A stretch of 17,630 bases of DNA from JAFGTE01 sp043800105 (GCA_043800105.1 JAZDNJ010000014.1:1-17630); one strand, 5' to 3'; numbered from the stretch's first letter, positions 7,681 to 14,275 are shown. Made by a program: numbers and translations. Notes: generated by a model not told the origin, from the sequence alone.

Positions 7681-8613
7681 ATGTACAGAAAATTATTATT
7701 CATATTAAGCTTAGTCACTCTCATCCTAATTAATGGATGTCAAAAAGAGCAGCTTATAATAGACAGATACAGCAAAATACCACCCGATGCGATAAAGGAG
7801 TTGCCTGAAAATGATTTTTCTCCCCCTCGCCTGCATTCCAATGAATACAAGAAGCCGGTACCACTTGGTACAATTAACACAGCAGGCGCGGAAGATTCCC
7901 CTTTTATACTCGCAGACAGAAAGGAGTTGTACTTTTTCTTCACTCCTGACGTGAGCGTCCCACCGGAAAAACAGCTCCTTGATGAAGTAACAGGAATATA
8001 TGTTTCAAAATATTCTGATGGAGCCTGGCAGGAAGCCGAAAGGGTTATTCTGCAAAATCCAGGCAAACTGGCTTTAGACGGCTGTGAATTTGTTCAGTAT
8101 GACACAATGCTGTTCTGCACAGCCAGAGAAGGCTATACAGGACTTCATTGGTTTTCGGCTAAACGCAAAAATGATCAATGGACTAGCTGGAAGAATGCTG
8201 ATTTTGACCAGGAATTCGAAGTGGGTGAATTACACATTCATGATAACGAACTTTATTATCACTCCTCAAAGGAAGGAGGAAAAGGCGGAACCGACATATG
8301 GATGCTGACCAATATCGACGGCAGGTGGCAAGATCCCGTCAACGTGGAGGCTGTCAACTCGGAAGTGGATGACGGTTACCCGTTTATTACAGCCGATGGA
8401 CAGGAAATGTGGATCAACCGCTGGTACATGGGCACTCCGGCCGTCTTCAGATCAAAAAAAATTGACGGTCAGTGGTCCAAGCCGGAACTCACTATCTCTC
8501 AATTTGCGGGTGAGCCCACTTTGGATGAAGAAGGCAACATCTACTTTGTTCATCATTACTATAAAAACGGTCAAATGATAGAGGCGGACATTTATGTCGC
8601 AGAGAAAAAATAG
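7681..8613 (+). CDS. predicted lipoprotein with PD40/TolB-like beta-propeller repeats
   Basis: A 310-residue protein with a lipoprotein signal peptide: YRK then a hydrophobic run and a lipobox-like LINGC, giving Cys20 as the lipidation site (Asn at -2 is unusual). The mature part holds repeated PD40-type blade motifs: DSPFILADRKELYFFF near 72-87, GELHIHDNELYYHS near 182-195, GGTDIWML near 201-208, DGYPFITADGQEMWI near 227-241 and GEPTLDEEGNIYFVHH near 272-287. Such propellers usually bind proteins or sugars at the cell surface; no catalytic role is visible. It is a single gene. Its stop (TAG 8611-8613) is one base from the stop of the convergent gene, with no terminator between them. The coding sequence looks more AT-rich than the PKD or HflX genes, so it may be a later acquisition, but this is weak. 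Confidence 0.8.
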   Translation: MYRKLLFILSLVTLILINGCQKEQLIIDRYSKIPPDAIKELPENDFSPPRLHSNEYKKPVPLGTINTAGAEDSPFILADRKELYFFFTPDVSVPPEKQLLDEVTGIYVSKYSDGAWQEAERVILQNPGKLALDGCEFVQYDTMLFCTAREGYTGLHWFSAKRKNDQWTSWKNADFDQEFEVGELHIHDNELYYHSSKEGGKGGTDIWMLTNIDGRWQDPVNVEAVNSEVDDGYPFITADGQEMWINRWYMGTPAVFRSKKIDGQWSKPELTISQFAGEPTLDEEGNIYFVHHYYKNGQMIEADIYVAEKK

Positions 8614-8614
8614 C

Positions 8615-10048
8615 CTATTCAAAATTCTCATGTGGTGGCAATTCCTCTTCAGGTGGTCGCATTTTTTCCTCGTGAGGTGGTAGCTCTTCTTCAAAAATAA
8701 ACTCGCATCCCCCTTCATGCAAAAAGTGTGCGCCACTCTTCCCAAGCTCACATTCATTAAGAAAGGTTTCCTGCATTGGCCCCGACTGATCAGGCATTGG
8801 AAGCTCACCGCAAACGGGTCGGAACTCCTCAGAACAACCATTTAACTGAGGCTCTTCGGGACGTGGCTCTTCGGGACGTGGCTCAGGAAACTCGTCTCTC
8901 TTTTCTTTCCACTCAGGGTTAATAATCACTTCATCTTCAAATTCAACAGACCAGTCTTTTTTCAAGTGTTCAGCCTCCCGGAAGAACTCCTCTTCAAATC
9001 TCCTCATTTCAGCCTCACGACGCCTCATTTCCTCTTCTTCCCGAAGACGCCTTTCCTCTTCCTCAAAGTGTCTGATCTCCTCCTCATTCCAATCCCAATC
9101 CTTTTCTTCAAAATGCTTGATTTCCTGATCAAATCTATCATGATGCTCATTCGCCTCCCTCCACTTATCACCATAAAACCTAAAATCCACCATCTCCGGC
9201 TCAACAAAGGACATTTCCTCCTGCCCTTCGCCCTGCCTGCCGGCAGGCAGGGCTTCAGCTTCGACAGGTTGATCCGCCAGGGTGGGCTCCGATGGCGTCA
9301 CCTCATTCGGCAGTGGCTCTTGTGGAACCGGCTCTTGTGGAACTGGCTCCTTAGGGAAAGCTTCCATTTCCCAATCTCTGGCAATCTCAAGATACTGATT
9401 TTTGATGGGGGTGATAATCTTTTTACTATTTTCTTCAGTAATCTGCCCAGCCATTTCATCTAGTAAAAAGGCATTGCTAGCTAGCGTCTTTTTAATATTT
9501 CTAAGTACAACCGATTGCTTATTCTTTGGTATCTTTTTTGTTTCGTAAATAGACTTCTGAAAGAACAGCACACCCTCAGCTATCAACCCTTCCGATATAC
9601 TACCAACAGATAGTCTGATTATCACATCATCAGCCTTGGCAGACGGAATCAAAAAACTATACTCACCGCGCATTTCTCTTCCAAAGGCAACATCCGCCTC
9701 CCTCATTCTCCACTCTGAAAGCTGCAGAAAGTAATTAGCCCTGTTAATCGGACTCCTCATGGCGTGAAGCTTATCGAGCTCAATATCACGTTTCCACTCG
9801 TATAAGAAATCACCACGCACAATGTTTTCATTGGCGTAAACATAACCATCTATGTCAATCTTTGCGAATGGCAAAATAATCAAAACCGCTAAAGCAGGAG
9901 CAAGCATACGAGTCAATAATGTGCGGGAAAGTCCAAATTGCAGACTTCTGCGTACTCTGGCCTGAAAAAGCCTGGCACGTATCTTTAAATCCCCTGCAAT
10001 TGACAGTCTCTTGATAGGGAAGCTAAATTTTGCTGATGGCTTATTCAT
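8615..10048 (-). CDS. DUF5667-like membrane protein, probable anti-sigma partner, with degenerate Kazal-like C-terminus
   Basis: This 477-residue protein has a basic N-terminus and one membrane helix (about 48-62). A region at 70-225 resembles DUF5667 (VRGDFLYEWKRDIE at 77-90, then SEWRMREADVAF), a domain often found beside ECF sigma factors. Then come Pro/Glu repeats (KEPVPQEPVPQEP), an ALPAGRQG insertion (266-273), a very acidic coiled coil (about 320-362), a PRPEE tandem repeat (390-399) and a C-terminal Cys-rich segment (405-448). That last segment contains PVCG and TFLNEC, as in Kazal protease inhibitors, but has four Cys instead of six and a long insert. The ATG overlaps the sigma factor's stop as TAATG, indicating translational coupling. 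By that pairing it is inferred to hold the sigma factor at the membrane. The cytoplasmic N-terminus is only about 47 residues, short for a classical anti-sigma domain, so the function is not certain. Confidence 0.75.
   Translation of the reverse strand: MNKPSAKFSFPIKRLSIAGDLKIRARLFQARVRRSLQFGLSRTLLTRMLAPALAVLIILPFAKIDIDGYVYANENIVRGDFLYEWKRDIELDKLHAMRSPINRANYFLQLSEWRMREADVAFGREMRGEYSFLIPSAKADDVIIRLSVGSISEGLIAEGVLFFQKSIYETKKIPKNKQSVVLRNIKKTLASNAFLLDEMAGQITEENSKKIITPIKNQYLEIARDWEMEAFPKEPVPQEPVPQEPLPNEVTPSEPTLADQPVEAEALPAGRQGEGQEEMSFVEPEMVDFRFYGDKWREANEHHDRFDQEIKHFEEKDWDWNEEEIRHFEEEERRLREEEEMRRREAEMRRFEEEFFREAEHLKKDWSVEFEDEVIINPEWKEKRDEFPEPRPEEPRPEEPQLNGCSEEFRPVCGELPMPDQSGPMQETFLNECELGKSGAHFLHEGGCEFIFEEELPPHEEKMRPPEEELPPHENFE
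9230..9253. repeat. 24-bp perfect GC-rich palindrome inside a coding region (ALPAGRQG element)
   Basis: Positions 9230-9253 form a perfect self-complementary sequence with core CCTGCCGGCAGG. It is inserted in frame in the DUF5667-like gene, where it encodes ALPAGRQG (residues 266-273) within a low-complexity linker. A second, near-identical core lies at 10615-10634. The LPAGRQG peptide is one I associate with many CPR proteins, which would fit a dispersed REP-like repeat. Confidence 0.8.
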
Positions 10049-10581
10049 TATAGTAATGCGCTAATACATAACAATAATACAAAATATAGTTCTTTTCTTG
10101 CCCGTAATTTACTTAGGGCACGTGATATCGATTGCCTGATATTGTCCTCTGATTTTTCGGTAACGAGTGCAATCTCTTTGGTTGTCATATCTCCCAAAAA
10201 CTTTAACAAGATGCACTCTTTTTGGAAGGCGGGAATCTCACTGAGTACCTTATGAACCTTCTCAATCTTCATATTATTATCTACATTTCTGACGAAGGCT
10301 TCCGAATTTTGATCAGACACTTCTAATCCATCTTCCAGATCAGCATAATTTTTTCGTGTCCTAAAATAATCAATTAAAGTATTGCGAACGATGGCAAAGA
10401 TCCATGAATAGAATTTTTTAGAGTGGTCAAACGAATCAAAGTGCTCATATGCCTTAACAAAAACATCACCTGTTAAATCTTCTGCAGTCGCTCTGTCACC
10501 ATTTAATCTATAGAAGAAAAAACTAAAAACCTTGTGTTTATATTGATTATAATAAGCGCTAAATGAAGTTCTTTCTTCCAT
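10048..10581 (-). CDS. ECF-type RNA polymerase sigma factor
   Basis: This 177-residue protein has region 2 at about 10-76, with AEDLTGDVFVKAYEHFDSF and FYSWIFAIVRNTLIDYFR, the usual ECF core- and -10-binding helices. Region 4 is at about 107-160, with LSEIPAFQKECILLKF and the HTH TTKEIALVTEKSEDNIRQSISRALSKLR. Length and layout are normal for the family. The extreme C-terminus (165-177, LYFVLLLCISALL) is strikingly hydrophobic and could contact the membrane or the partner protein. It is followed, with a one-base stop/start overlap, by the DUF5667-like membrane protein. There is no room for a promoter between the start and the hairpin 20 bases upstream, so it is probably transcribed with the SLH gene or from within that gene's end. 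Confidence 0.9.
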   Translation of the reverse strand: MEERTSFSAYYNQYKHKVFSFFFYRLNGDRATAEDLTGDVFVKAYEHFDSFDHSKKFYSWIFAIVRNTLIDYFRTRKNYADLEDGLEVSDQNSEAFVRNVDNNMKIEKVHKVLSEIPAFQKECILLKFLGDMTTKEIALVTEKSEDNIRQSISRALSKLRARKELYFVLLLCISALL

Positions 10582-10600
10582 TATCTACTTTTTTCACTTG

Positions 10601-10655
10601 AGGGGGAGGTCCGCCCTGCCTACCGGCAGGCAGGCGCGGCGGACTGCCTCCCCCT
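10601..10655. repeat. composite GC-rich inverted repeat between the SLH and sigma genes
   Basis: Outer arms AGGGGGAGG (10601-10609) and CCTCCCCCT (10647-10655) enclose TCCGCC/GGCGGA (10610-10615 and 10638-10643). The centre is a 20-bp palindrome with one mismatch (10615-10634), nearly the same as the core at 9230-9253. As RNA it would form a very stable hairpin ending about 20 bases before the sigma factor ATG. It has no T tract on either side, so it is not a standard terminator. It may attenuate read-through or protect mRNA ends. Confidence 0.8.
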
Positions 10656-10697
10656 AAGATTAATTGAAATAATACTTCCAGCACAACTTATTCTTTG

Positions 10698-11726
10698 TCA
10701 TCTGTTGGACAGAAATTGATAGATGGCAACAGCTACCTCCGCACGCGTTAACTCCTGAGCCGGCATGAGTTTTAAAGTTCGTTCCGGGAACAGCTTATAT
10801 TTATCTGCAGCCCCGGCATATTTTGCGAACCACTGATCACTGGAAACATCTGCGTATGAATGAGGAAGATTCTCTTCCAGCTCGAAGGTAATACTTAGCA
10901 TCTTCAGAAACTCAGCAGTATTAACTGTATCTGCCGGTTTGAACGATCCATCGGAATACCCTTTAATAATCCCCTTCTCGGCAGCGGTCACAACATATTT
11001 TGTGTACCACTCTCCATCCAGCACATCACCAAACTGACCGTTGTTGGCAACATCTTCCACTTCGCCAAAACGTGAAAGAAGTAAGAACTTAGCGGCTTCC
11101 GCACGATTGACAGACTTAAACCCCTTAAATTCACCGTCCGGATAACCGCCAATTACAGCCCTTCTGTATAATTCTGTAGCAGCCTTACCGGAAAGACTAT
11201 TGATATCAGTGTCAGAAAAAGGATTGTTTTTGAAGACGGTAATTACTTCATCTTCGAATCCTGCTGGCGGTTCACTATTATTATGTTCCGCTGGCGATTC
11301 CTCATGATTTTCAATTGGCGGCTCATCATGGCGAATTGGCGGAAAATTATCAACCTGAATTTTTTCAAGTAGTCCGTCTAGAATAAAAATCAGATCATCA
11401 AGAGTATCAACCTCATGCAGGGCTTCAATTGCACGCCGAATGAGATCACGATCTGCAGTGTCTTCAATATAATTGATAATTTCCTCTAACTCAGCAATAA
11501 AATGGTGCCTCTTGTCTTCCAATATCCATTGATCGTTGTTTTCTGCGCACTCACCATCGTATGTTGACGATGCATTGTCGCAAGGCATTGACTCCTCAAT
11601 ATAATAGCCCTCCTCATCGTAATCCTGGCCATTTGAATCATCGCTCGCCAAGGCTATCGATGCAGGAGTAATCGATGTAGCAATAAAAGAGAATAACGCC
11701 AGAAATGAAAATAATTTCTTGTTCAT
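10698..11726 (-). CDS. SLH-domain surface protein
   Basis: A 342-residue exported protein with a signal peptide (1-28, cleavage probably after IALA). An acidic segment with two Cys (49, 60) is followed by a helical stretch (about 72-124) and a Pro/Glu linker (128-155). Three S-layer homology repeats follow at about 170-216, 232-276 and 291-339. The typical signatures are GGYPDGEFKGFKSVNRAEAAKFL, GIIKGYSDGSFKPADTVNTAEFLKML and LTRAEVAVAIYQFL. The third lacks the G-Y-x-D-G turn (YKLFPERTLK). SLH domains bind secondary cell-wall polymers, so the protein is probably wall-attached. It lies upstream of the ECF sigma/DUF5667 pair on the same strand and may be its co-transcribed sensor or output. A terminated RNA precedes it. 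The stop is TGA. Confidence 0.9.
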   Translation of the reverse strand: MNKKLFSFLALFSFIATSITPASIALASDDSNGQDYDEEGYYIEESMPCDNASSTYDGECAENNDQWILEDKRHHFIAELEEIINYIEDTADRDLIRRAIEALHEVDTLDDLIFILDGLLEKIQVDNFPPIRHDEPPIENHEESPAEHNNSEPPAGFEDEVITVFKNNPFSDTDINSLSGKAATELYRRAVIGGYPDGEFKGFKSVNRAEAAKFLLLSRFGEVEDVANNGQFGDVLDGEWYTKYVVTAAEKGIIKGYSDGSFKPADTVNTAEFLKMLSITFELEENLPHSYADVSSDQWFAKYAGAADKYKLFPERTLKLMPAQELTRAEVAVAIYQFLSNR

Positions 11727-11744
11727 AGTATTTTTAATTTAGAA

Positions 11745-11773
11745 ATAATAAAAAAGAACATGTTCACCAAAGA
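11745..11773 (-). promoter_or_regulatory. weak candidate promoter and operator before the SLH gene
   Basis: On the minus strand a -10-like TATTAT (11745-11750) lies 18 bases from the ATG. The -35 region (TCTTTG or CTTTGG near 11767-11773) is poor. Between them is the perfect 10-bp palindrome GAACATGTTC (11756-11765), placed where a repressor would block the promoter. Such placement may be chance. Confidence 0.25.
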
Positions 11774-11799
11774 ATACGAACAAGTTTAAAAAATGTGAC

Positions 11800-11822
11800 A
11801 AAAAAATCCTCCAACCGGAGGA
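11800..11822 (-). terminator. intrinsic terminator of the double-hairpin RNA
   Basis: On the minus strand TCCTCC GGTT GGAGGA is followed by seven T. It points toward the SLH gene and sits upstream of it, so it ends either a free RNA or a regulated leader. The upstream C-rich tract also contains UCCUCC and could pair alternatively with GGAGGA. Confidence 0.85.
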
Positions 11823-11920
11823 CTCAGAAGGAGGAGGGTGGTTCGTAGCACCAGAGGTTTGTTATCTACGTCCGATACAAGAGTAGGCTCGTAACAAACT
11901 TTCATGCTATCTACGACCAA
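11800..11920 (-). ncRNA. ~120-nt terminated RNA with two tandem hairpins (sRNA or leader of the SLH operon)
   Basis: A strong promoter (11926-11954) and an intrinsic terminator (11801-11822) bound a transcript with no ORF of note. It holds two similar hairpin units: GGUCGUAG...UUACGAGCC (about 11918-11880) and GGACGUAG...CUACGAACC (about 11873-11840). The first loop contains GUUUGUUA and the second UAACAAAC, eight perfectly complementary bases. Thus the loops could kiss, or the RNA could refold into one long rod in which UGGU-CGUAG at the 5' end pairs with CUACG-A-ACCA. A C-rich stretch (CCCUCCUCCUUC) lies between the hairpins and the terminator. It is either a free small RNA or a 5' leader ending 74 bases before the SLH ATG. 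The RNA class is unknown to me. Confidence 0.6.
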
Positions 11921-11925
11921 CAGGT

Positions 11926-11954
11926 ATAATAGCATGTGCAAATTTTTTGTGCAA
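11926..11954 (-). promoter_or_regulatory. promoter of the double-hairpin RNA
   Basis: On the minus strand TTGCAC (11949-11954) and TATTAT (11926-11931) are 17 bases apart. The -10 is extended by TGC (TGCTATTAT). The predicted start near 11919 falls at the base of the first hairpin. Confidence 0.65.
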
Positions 11955-11971
11955 GCATTTTTCGTGAATTA

Positions 11972-12000
11972 TTGAACTTGCCAAATAATCCTGATAAAGT
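11972..12000 (+). promoter_or_regulatory. promoter of the ferredoxin-hflX pair
   Basis: On the plus strand TTGAAC (11972-11977) and TAAAGT (11995-12000) are separated by 17 bases. Each box is 4/6 to consensus, with the start about 17 bases before the ferredoxin ATG. Confidence 0.4.
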
Positions 12001-12024
12001 AACCCCAGCAATTAACAAAAAACT

Positions 12025-12291
12025 ATGGTTAATGTTCATGTAAACGGAAAAGATTACCAGGTCGATGAAAGCTCTGATAAAGACCTGATGCACCAGTTAA
12101 AAGAGCAGGGTGCCGAAATTGTTGCCGCCTGCAACGGAGCGGGCATCTGTCAGACCTGCGCCATAAAAGTCAAATCCGGCCAGCTGACTGAAAAGACTGA
12201 AACTGAAAAGATGATGGACCTGCCGGAAGGTCAGCGCTTAAGCTGCCAGTGCCGGGCAAAATCCGATCTGGATATTGACCTGATTTATTAG
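12025..12291 (+). CDS. [2Fe-2S] ferredoxin, adrenodoxin-like spacing
   Basis: A small soluble electron carrier of 88 residues. The cluster-binding motif is C36-x5-C42-x2-C45 (ACNGAGICQTCAI), with the fourth ligand at C74 in RLSCQC; C76 is an extra Cys beside it. The x5 spacing between the first two ligands is the adrenodoxin/ISC type rather than the plant photosynthetic type (x4). The C45-C74 gap (28 residues) is somewhat short. The N-terminal VHVNGKDYQVDE is the usual beta hairpin of the fold. The gene ends three bases before the hflX start, so the two are presumably co-transcribed. No reductase or partner is in view, and the electron acceptor is unknown. Confidence 0.93.
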   Translation: MVNVHVNGKDYQVDESSDKDLMHQLKEQGAEIVAACNGAGICQTCAIKVKSGQLTEKTETEKMMDLPEGQRLSCQCRAKSDLDIDLIY

Positions 12292-12294
12292 TGC

Positions 12295-13386
12295 ATGTTA
12301 CCCAGGGCGATACTGGTGGACATTATCGGGCCGCATGTAACACCTGAAGAGAGTCTGGCCCGTTTGAACGAACTTGAAAGTTTGCTGGTGACCTACGGCG
12401 GCTTTGTGATTGTGCGCAAAATCCAGAAAAAGCAGGTTCCGGATTACAAGACTTACATAGGTAAAGGTAAAGTAGATGAAATACTTCAGGATGCCATCAG
12501 TCTGGGAGCTGAATTTGTCATTATAAATAACATGTTAAAGCCTCAGCAGCTCTTCAATCTTGAAGGAATTTTTCAGAAGCATAACGTAAAAGTCTGGGAC
12601 AAAATTGACCTGATTTTAAAGATATTCGCAAAACATGCCACCACTAAGGAAGCCAAATTACAGATTGAACTGGCCAGCCTCAAACATCTCGGCCCCAGAA
12701 TCTTTAAAATGGGCCTGGAACTGACGCGCCAGGGGGGCGGAATCGGAACACGGGGGCAGGGCGAAACCAATATCGAGATCATGAAACGCCACATCGCCGC
12801 CCGCGAGCATAAAATAAAAGAAGACCTGAAAAAAATCACCAAAAACCAGGAGGGACAACGTATCAAAAGGCAGAATCAGGGATTCAGGACTGCAGCCATT
12901 GTCGGCTACACGAACGCCGGCAAATCCTGCCTGCTTCAGAGCCTGACTAACAAAAAAGTAAAGGTTAAAGACGAGCTTTTTGCCACACTGGACAGCCGTA
13001 TCGGAAAGGTTTATCTTCCGGACATCAATCAGAGCGTGCTGGTCTCGGATACAATCGGCTTTATCCGCGACCTGCCGCCCGAACTGATCGAAGCTTTTGA
13101 CTCCACCCTGGCAGAAACCATTCATTCCGATCTGCTTCTGCATGTCATCGACTGCAGTGACCTTGAAATAGAGTGGAAAATAAGGGTGGTTGATGAAGTG
13201 CTAAAGAAACTGCGATGCTCCGATAAATCCATCATTCATGTTTTCAATAAGATGGATCTTCTCGGGGAAACCGGAAAAAATGATATTCTGAAAGAATTCA
13301 GCCATTTAAAACCCGTGTTCATATCCGCTGAAAAAAAGACTAATCTTGATATTCTAAAAAACAGCATCGCGGATAAACTTAGCTAA
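12295..13386 (+). CDS. hflX: ribosome-associated GTPase HflX
   Basis: HflX binds ribosomes and can split stalled or hibernating 70S particles under stress, using GTP. The 363 residues show the HflX N-terminal domain (about 1-115, with TYIGKGKVDEI at 53-63). The helical linker holds the diagnostic Gly-rich segment RQGGGIGTRGQGET (145-158; Gln replaces the usual Pro). The G domain begins near 197: G1 GYTNAGKS (204-211), G2 Thr231 in FATLD, G3 DTIGFIRDLP (252-261), G4 NKMD (318-321) and G5 SAE (344-346). It stops just after the G domain, lacking the extra C-terminal domain of the E. coli protein (426 residues). The stop overlaps the convergent gene's stop. Confidence 0.96.
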   Translation: MLPRAILVDIIGPHVTPEESLARLNELESLLVTYGGFVIVRKIQKKQVPDYKTYIGKGKVDEILQDAISLGAEFVIINNMLKPQQLFNLEGIFQKHNVKVWDKIDLILKIFAKHATTKEAKLQIELASLKHLGPRIFKMGLELTRQGGGIGTRGQGETNIEIMKRHIAAREHKIKEDLKKITKNQEGQRIKRQNQGFRTAAIVGYTNAGKSCLLQSLTNKKVKVKDELFATLDSRIGKVYLPDINQSVLVSDTIGFIRDLPPELIEAFDSTLAETIHSDLLLHVIDCSDLEIEWKIRVVDEVLKKLRCSDKSIIHVFNKMDLLGETGKNDILKEFSHLKPVFISAEKKTNLDILKNSIADKLS

Positions 13387-14189
13387 GCGGCTTTTTCTTC
13401 AGTTATCTTCCTGTAATCGTCAAGTTTGCCCTCATACGGTTCCCATGCATTATCGAAAATCTGACGGGATTTTTCCTGGAGCTCAAGAATTTCACTCTTT
13501 AATTTCTCAATTCTGACCGCATTATCAGGATTCTCCTGATAACATACGACAAGATCATGATCCAGTTTACGTCTTTTCCTGTAAAGATGATGCTCAGCTT
13601 CCTTGGCATCATGCATGCTTTCCAGCTGAAACTGAATCTCGGTTATATGGTCCATTCCTGTTTCAGGGTCTTCCAGTCTTATGTTAAAAAGCAAATCCCT
13701 ATACCCAGAAGGATGCGGATTAACAAAGCGATCTTTTACCGAAACAATTTCGGCACGTTCATAAAGTTCTATAACTGCTTCGTAAAGTGATTCCAGGTCT
13801 TGAAATAAAACAGTGGTGCGGACAACATCGCCAATCTTCCTGTAAGAGCCATGTTCAAGCCGTTTTTCCCGCATACGATCCATGCTTTTCAGCTCACCTG
13901 CCTTGGTAGGTGTTCCGCCGCCTGCTTCCGCCACTTCTCTGGTTATCTGGTTATGAGTTTCCATGACCCGTGAAGCAATGTCGAAAATGGCGTCAATATC
14001 GTCAGTCCCCTGATCGACTCCGACTCTTTCCAGTTTTTTGGCAAGTTCGGTTGTTAAATGCGGTCCCTGAACAAGGGGGTTGTTAGCATGATCGACAAGT
14101 CTGTCGACATTTCTTCTGGTTTCCCCGGCTCTCTCAAAAAATCCTGATTCACGTCCTCTTTCGGTAACTGTTAGTGCTTTAACTGGCAT
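13383..14189 (-). CDS. stand-alone RelA/SpoT-fold nucleotidyltransferase-like protein
   Basis: A 268-residue protein. An N-terminal helical part (1-95) precedes a RelA/SpoT synthetase-like domain (about 103-215): a basic stretch RMREKRLEHGSYRKIGD (105-121), DVVRTTVLF (121-129) where Asp121 matches a metal ligand position, VKDRFVNPHPSGYRDLLFNI (151-170), ITEIQFQ (182-188) with Glu184 at the second acidic position, and HHLYRKRR (200-207). A charged C-terminal helix (222-265) follows. The family includes (p)ppGpp synthetases and toxins that pyrophosphorylate nucleotides or tRNA. Which substrate applies here is not readable from sequence. No HD hydrolase domain is present and no antitoxin-sized gene is adjacent. 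The stop overlaps that of convergent hflX in the bases CTAA. Confidence 0.75.
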   Translation of the reverse strand: MPVKALTVTERGRESGFFERAGETRRNVDRLVDHANNPLVQGPHLTTELAKKLERVGVDQGTDDIDAIFDIASRVMETHNQITREVAEAGGGTPTKAGELKSMDRMREKRLEHGSYRKIGDVVRTTVLFQDLESLYEAVIELYERAEIVSVKDRFVNPHPSGYRDLLFNIRLEDPETGMDHITEIQFQLESMHDAKEAEHHLYRKRRKLDHDLVVCYQENPDNAVRIEKLKSEILELQEKSRQIFDNAWEPYEGKLDDYRKITEEKAA

Positions 14190-14214
14190 TGATTTTTTGT
14201 TTTCTGATCCAGCA

Positions 14215-14243
14215 ATTATAACACATTTTTTTAATCAAAACAA
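14215..14243 (-). promoter_or_regulatory. promoter of the RelA/SpoT-fold gene
   Basis: On the minus strand a perfect -10 TATAAT (14215-14220) lies 17 bases after TTGTTT (14238-14243, a weak -35). The start would be about 18 bases before the ATG at 14189. Confidence 0.5.
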
Positions 14244-14249
14244 GCCATC

Positions 14250-14275
14250 AAAAAACCCCTGACCGGAAGCCGGTC
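14250..14275 (-). terminator. intrinsic terminator after the DUF378 gene
   Basis: On the minus strand GACCGG CTT CCGGTC (14261-14275) is followed by AGGGG and then six T (14250-14255). The five-base gap between stem and T tract makes it somewhat irregular. It separates the DUF378 gene from the RelA/SpoT-fold gene. Confidence 0.6.

Noticed and set aside
8966..9463. 165-codon plus-strand frame antisense to the DUF5667-like gene
   Set aside because: Its Leu/Phe/Pro-rich product is the complement of the Glu/Arg-rich coiled coil on the other strand, and it includes the palindrome. No independent evidence of coding.
10601..10655. Intrinsic terminator between the SLH and sigma genes
   Set aside because: The stem is strong but neither side has a T tract, and the sequence shares its core with the palindrome inside a coding region, pointing to a repeat element.
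10698..10700. UGA read as glycine (genetic code 25)
   Set aside because: TGA ends the SLH gene right after its third SLH domain and ends the U32 gene at the expected length. No in-frame TGA was needed to complete any protein.
11756..11765. LexA/SOS box
   Set aside because: GAACATGTTC has only two bases between GAAC and GTTC; the Gram-positive type LexA box needs four. The adjoining gene is not an SOS gene.
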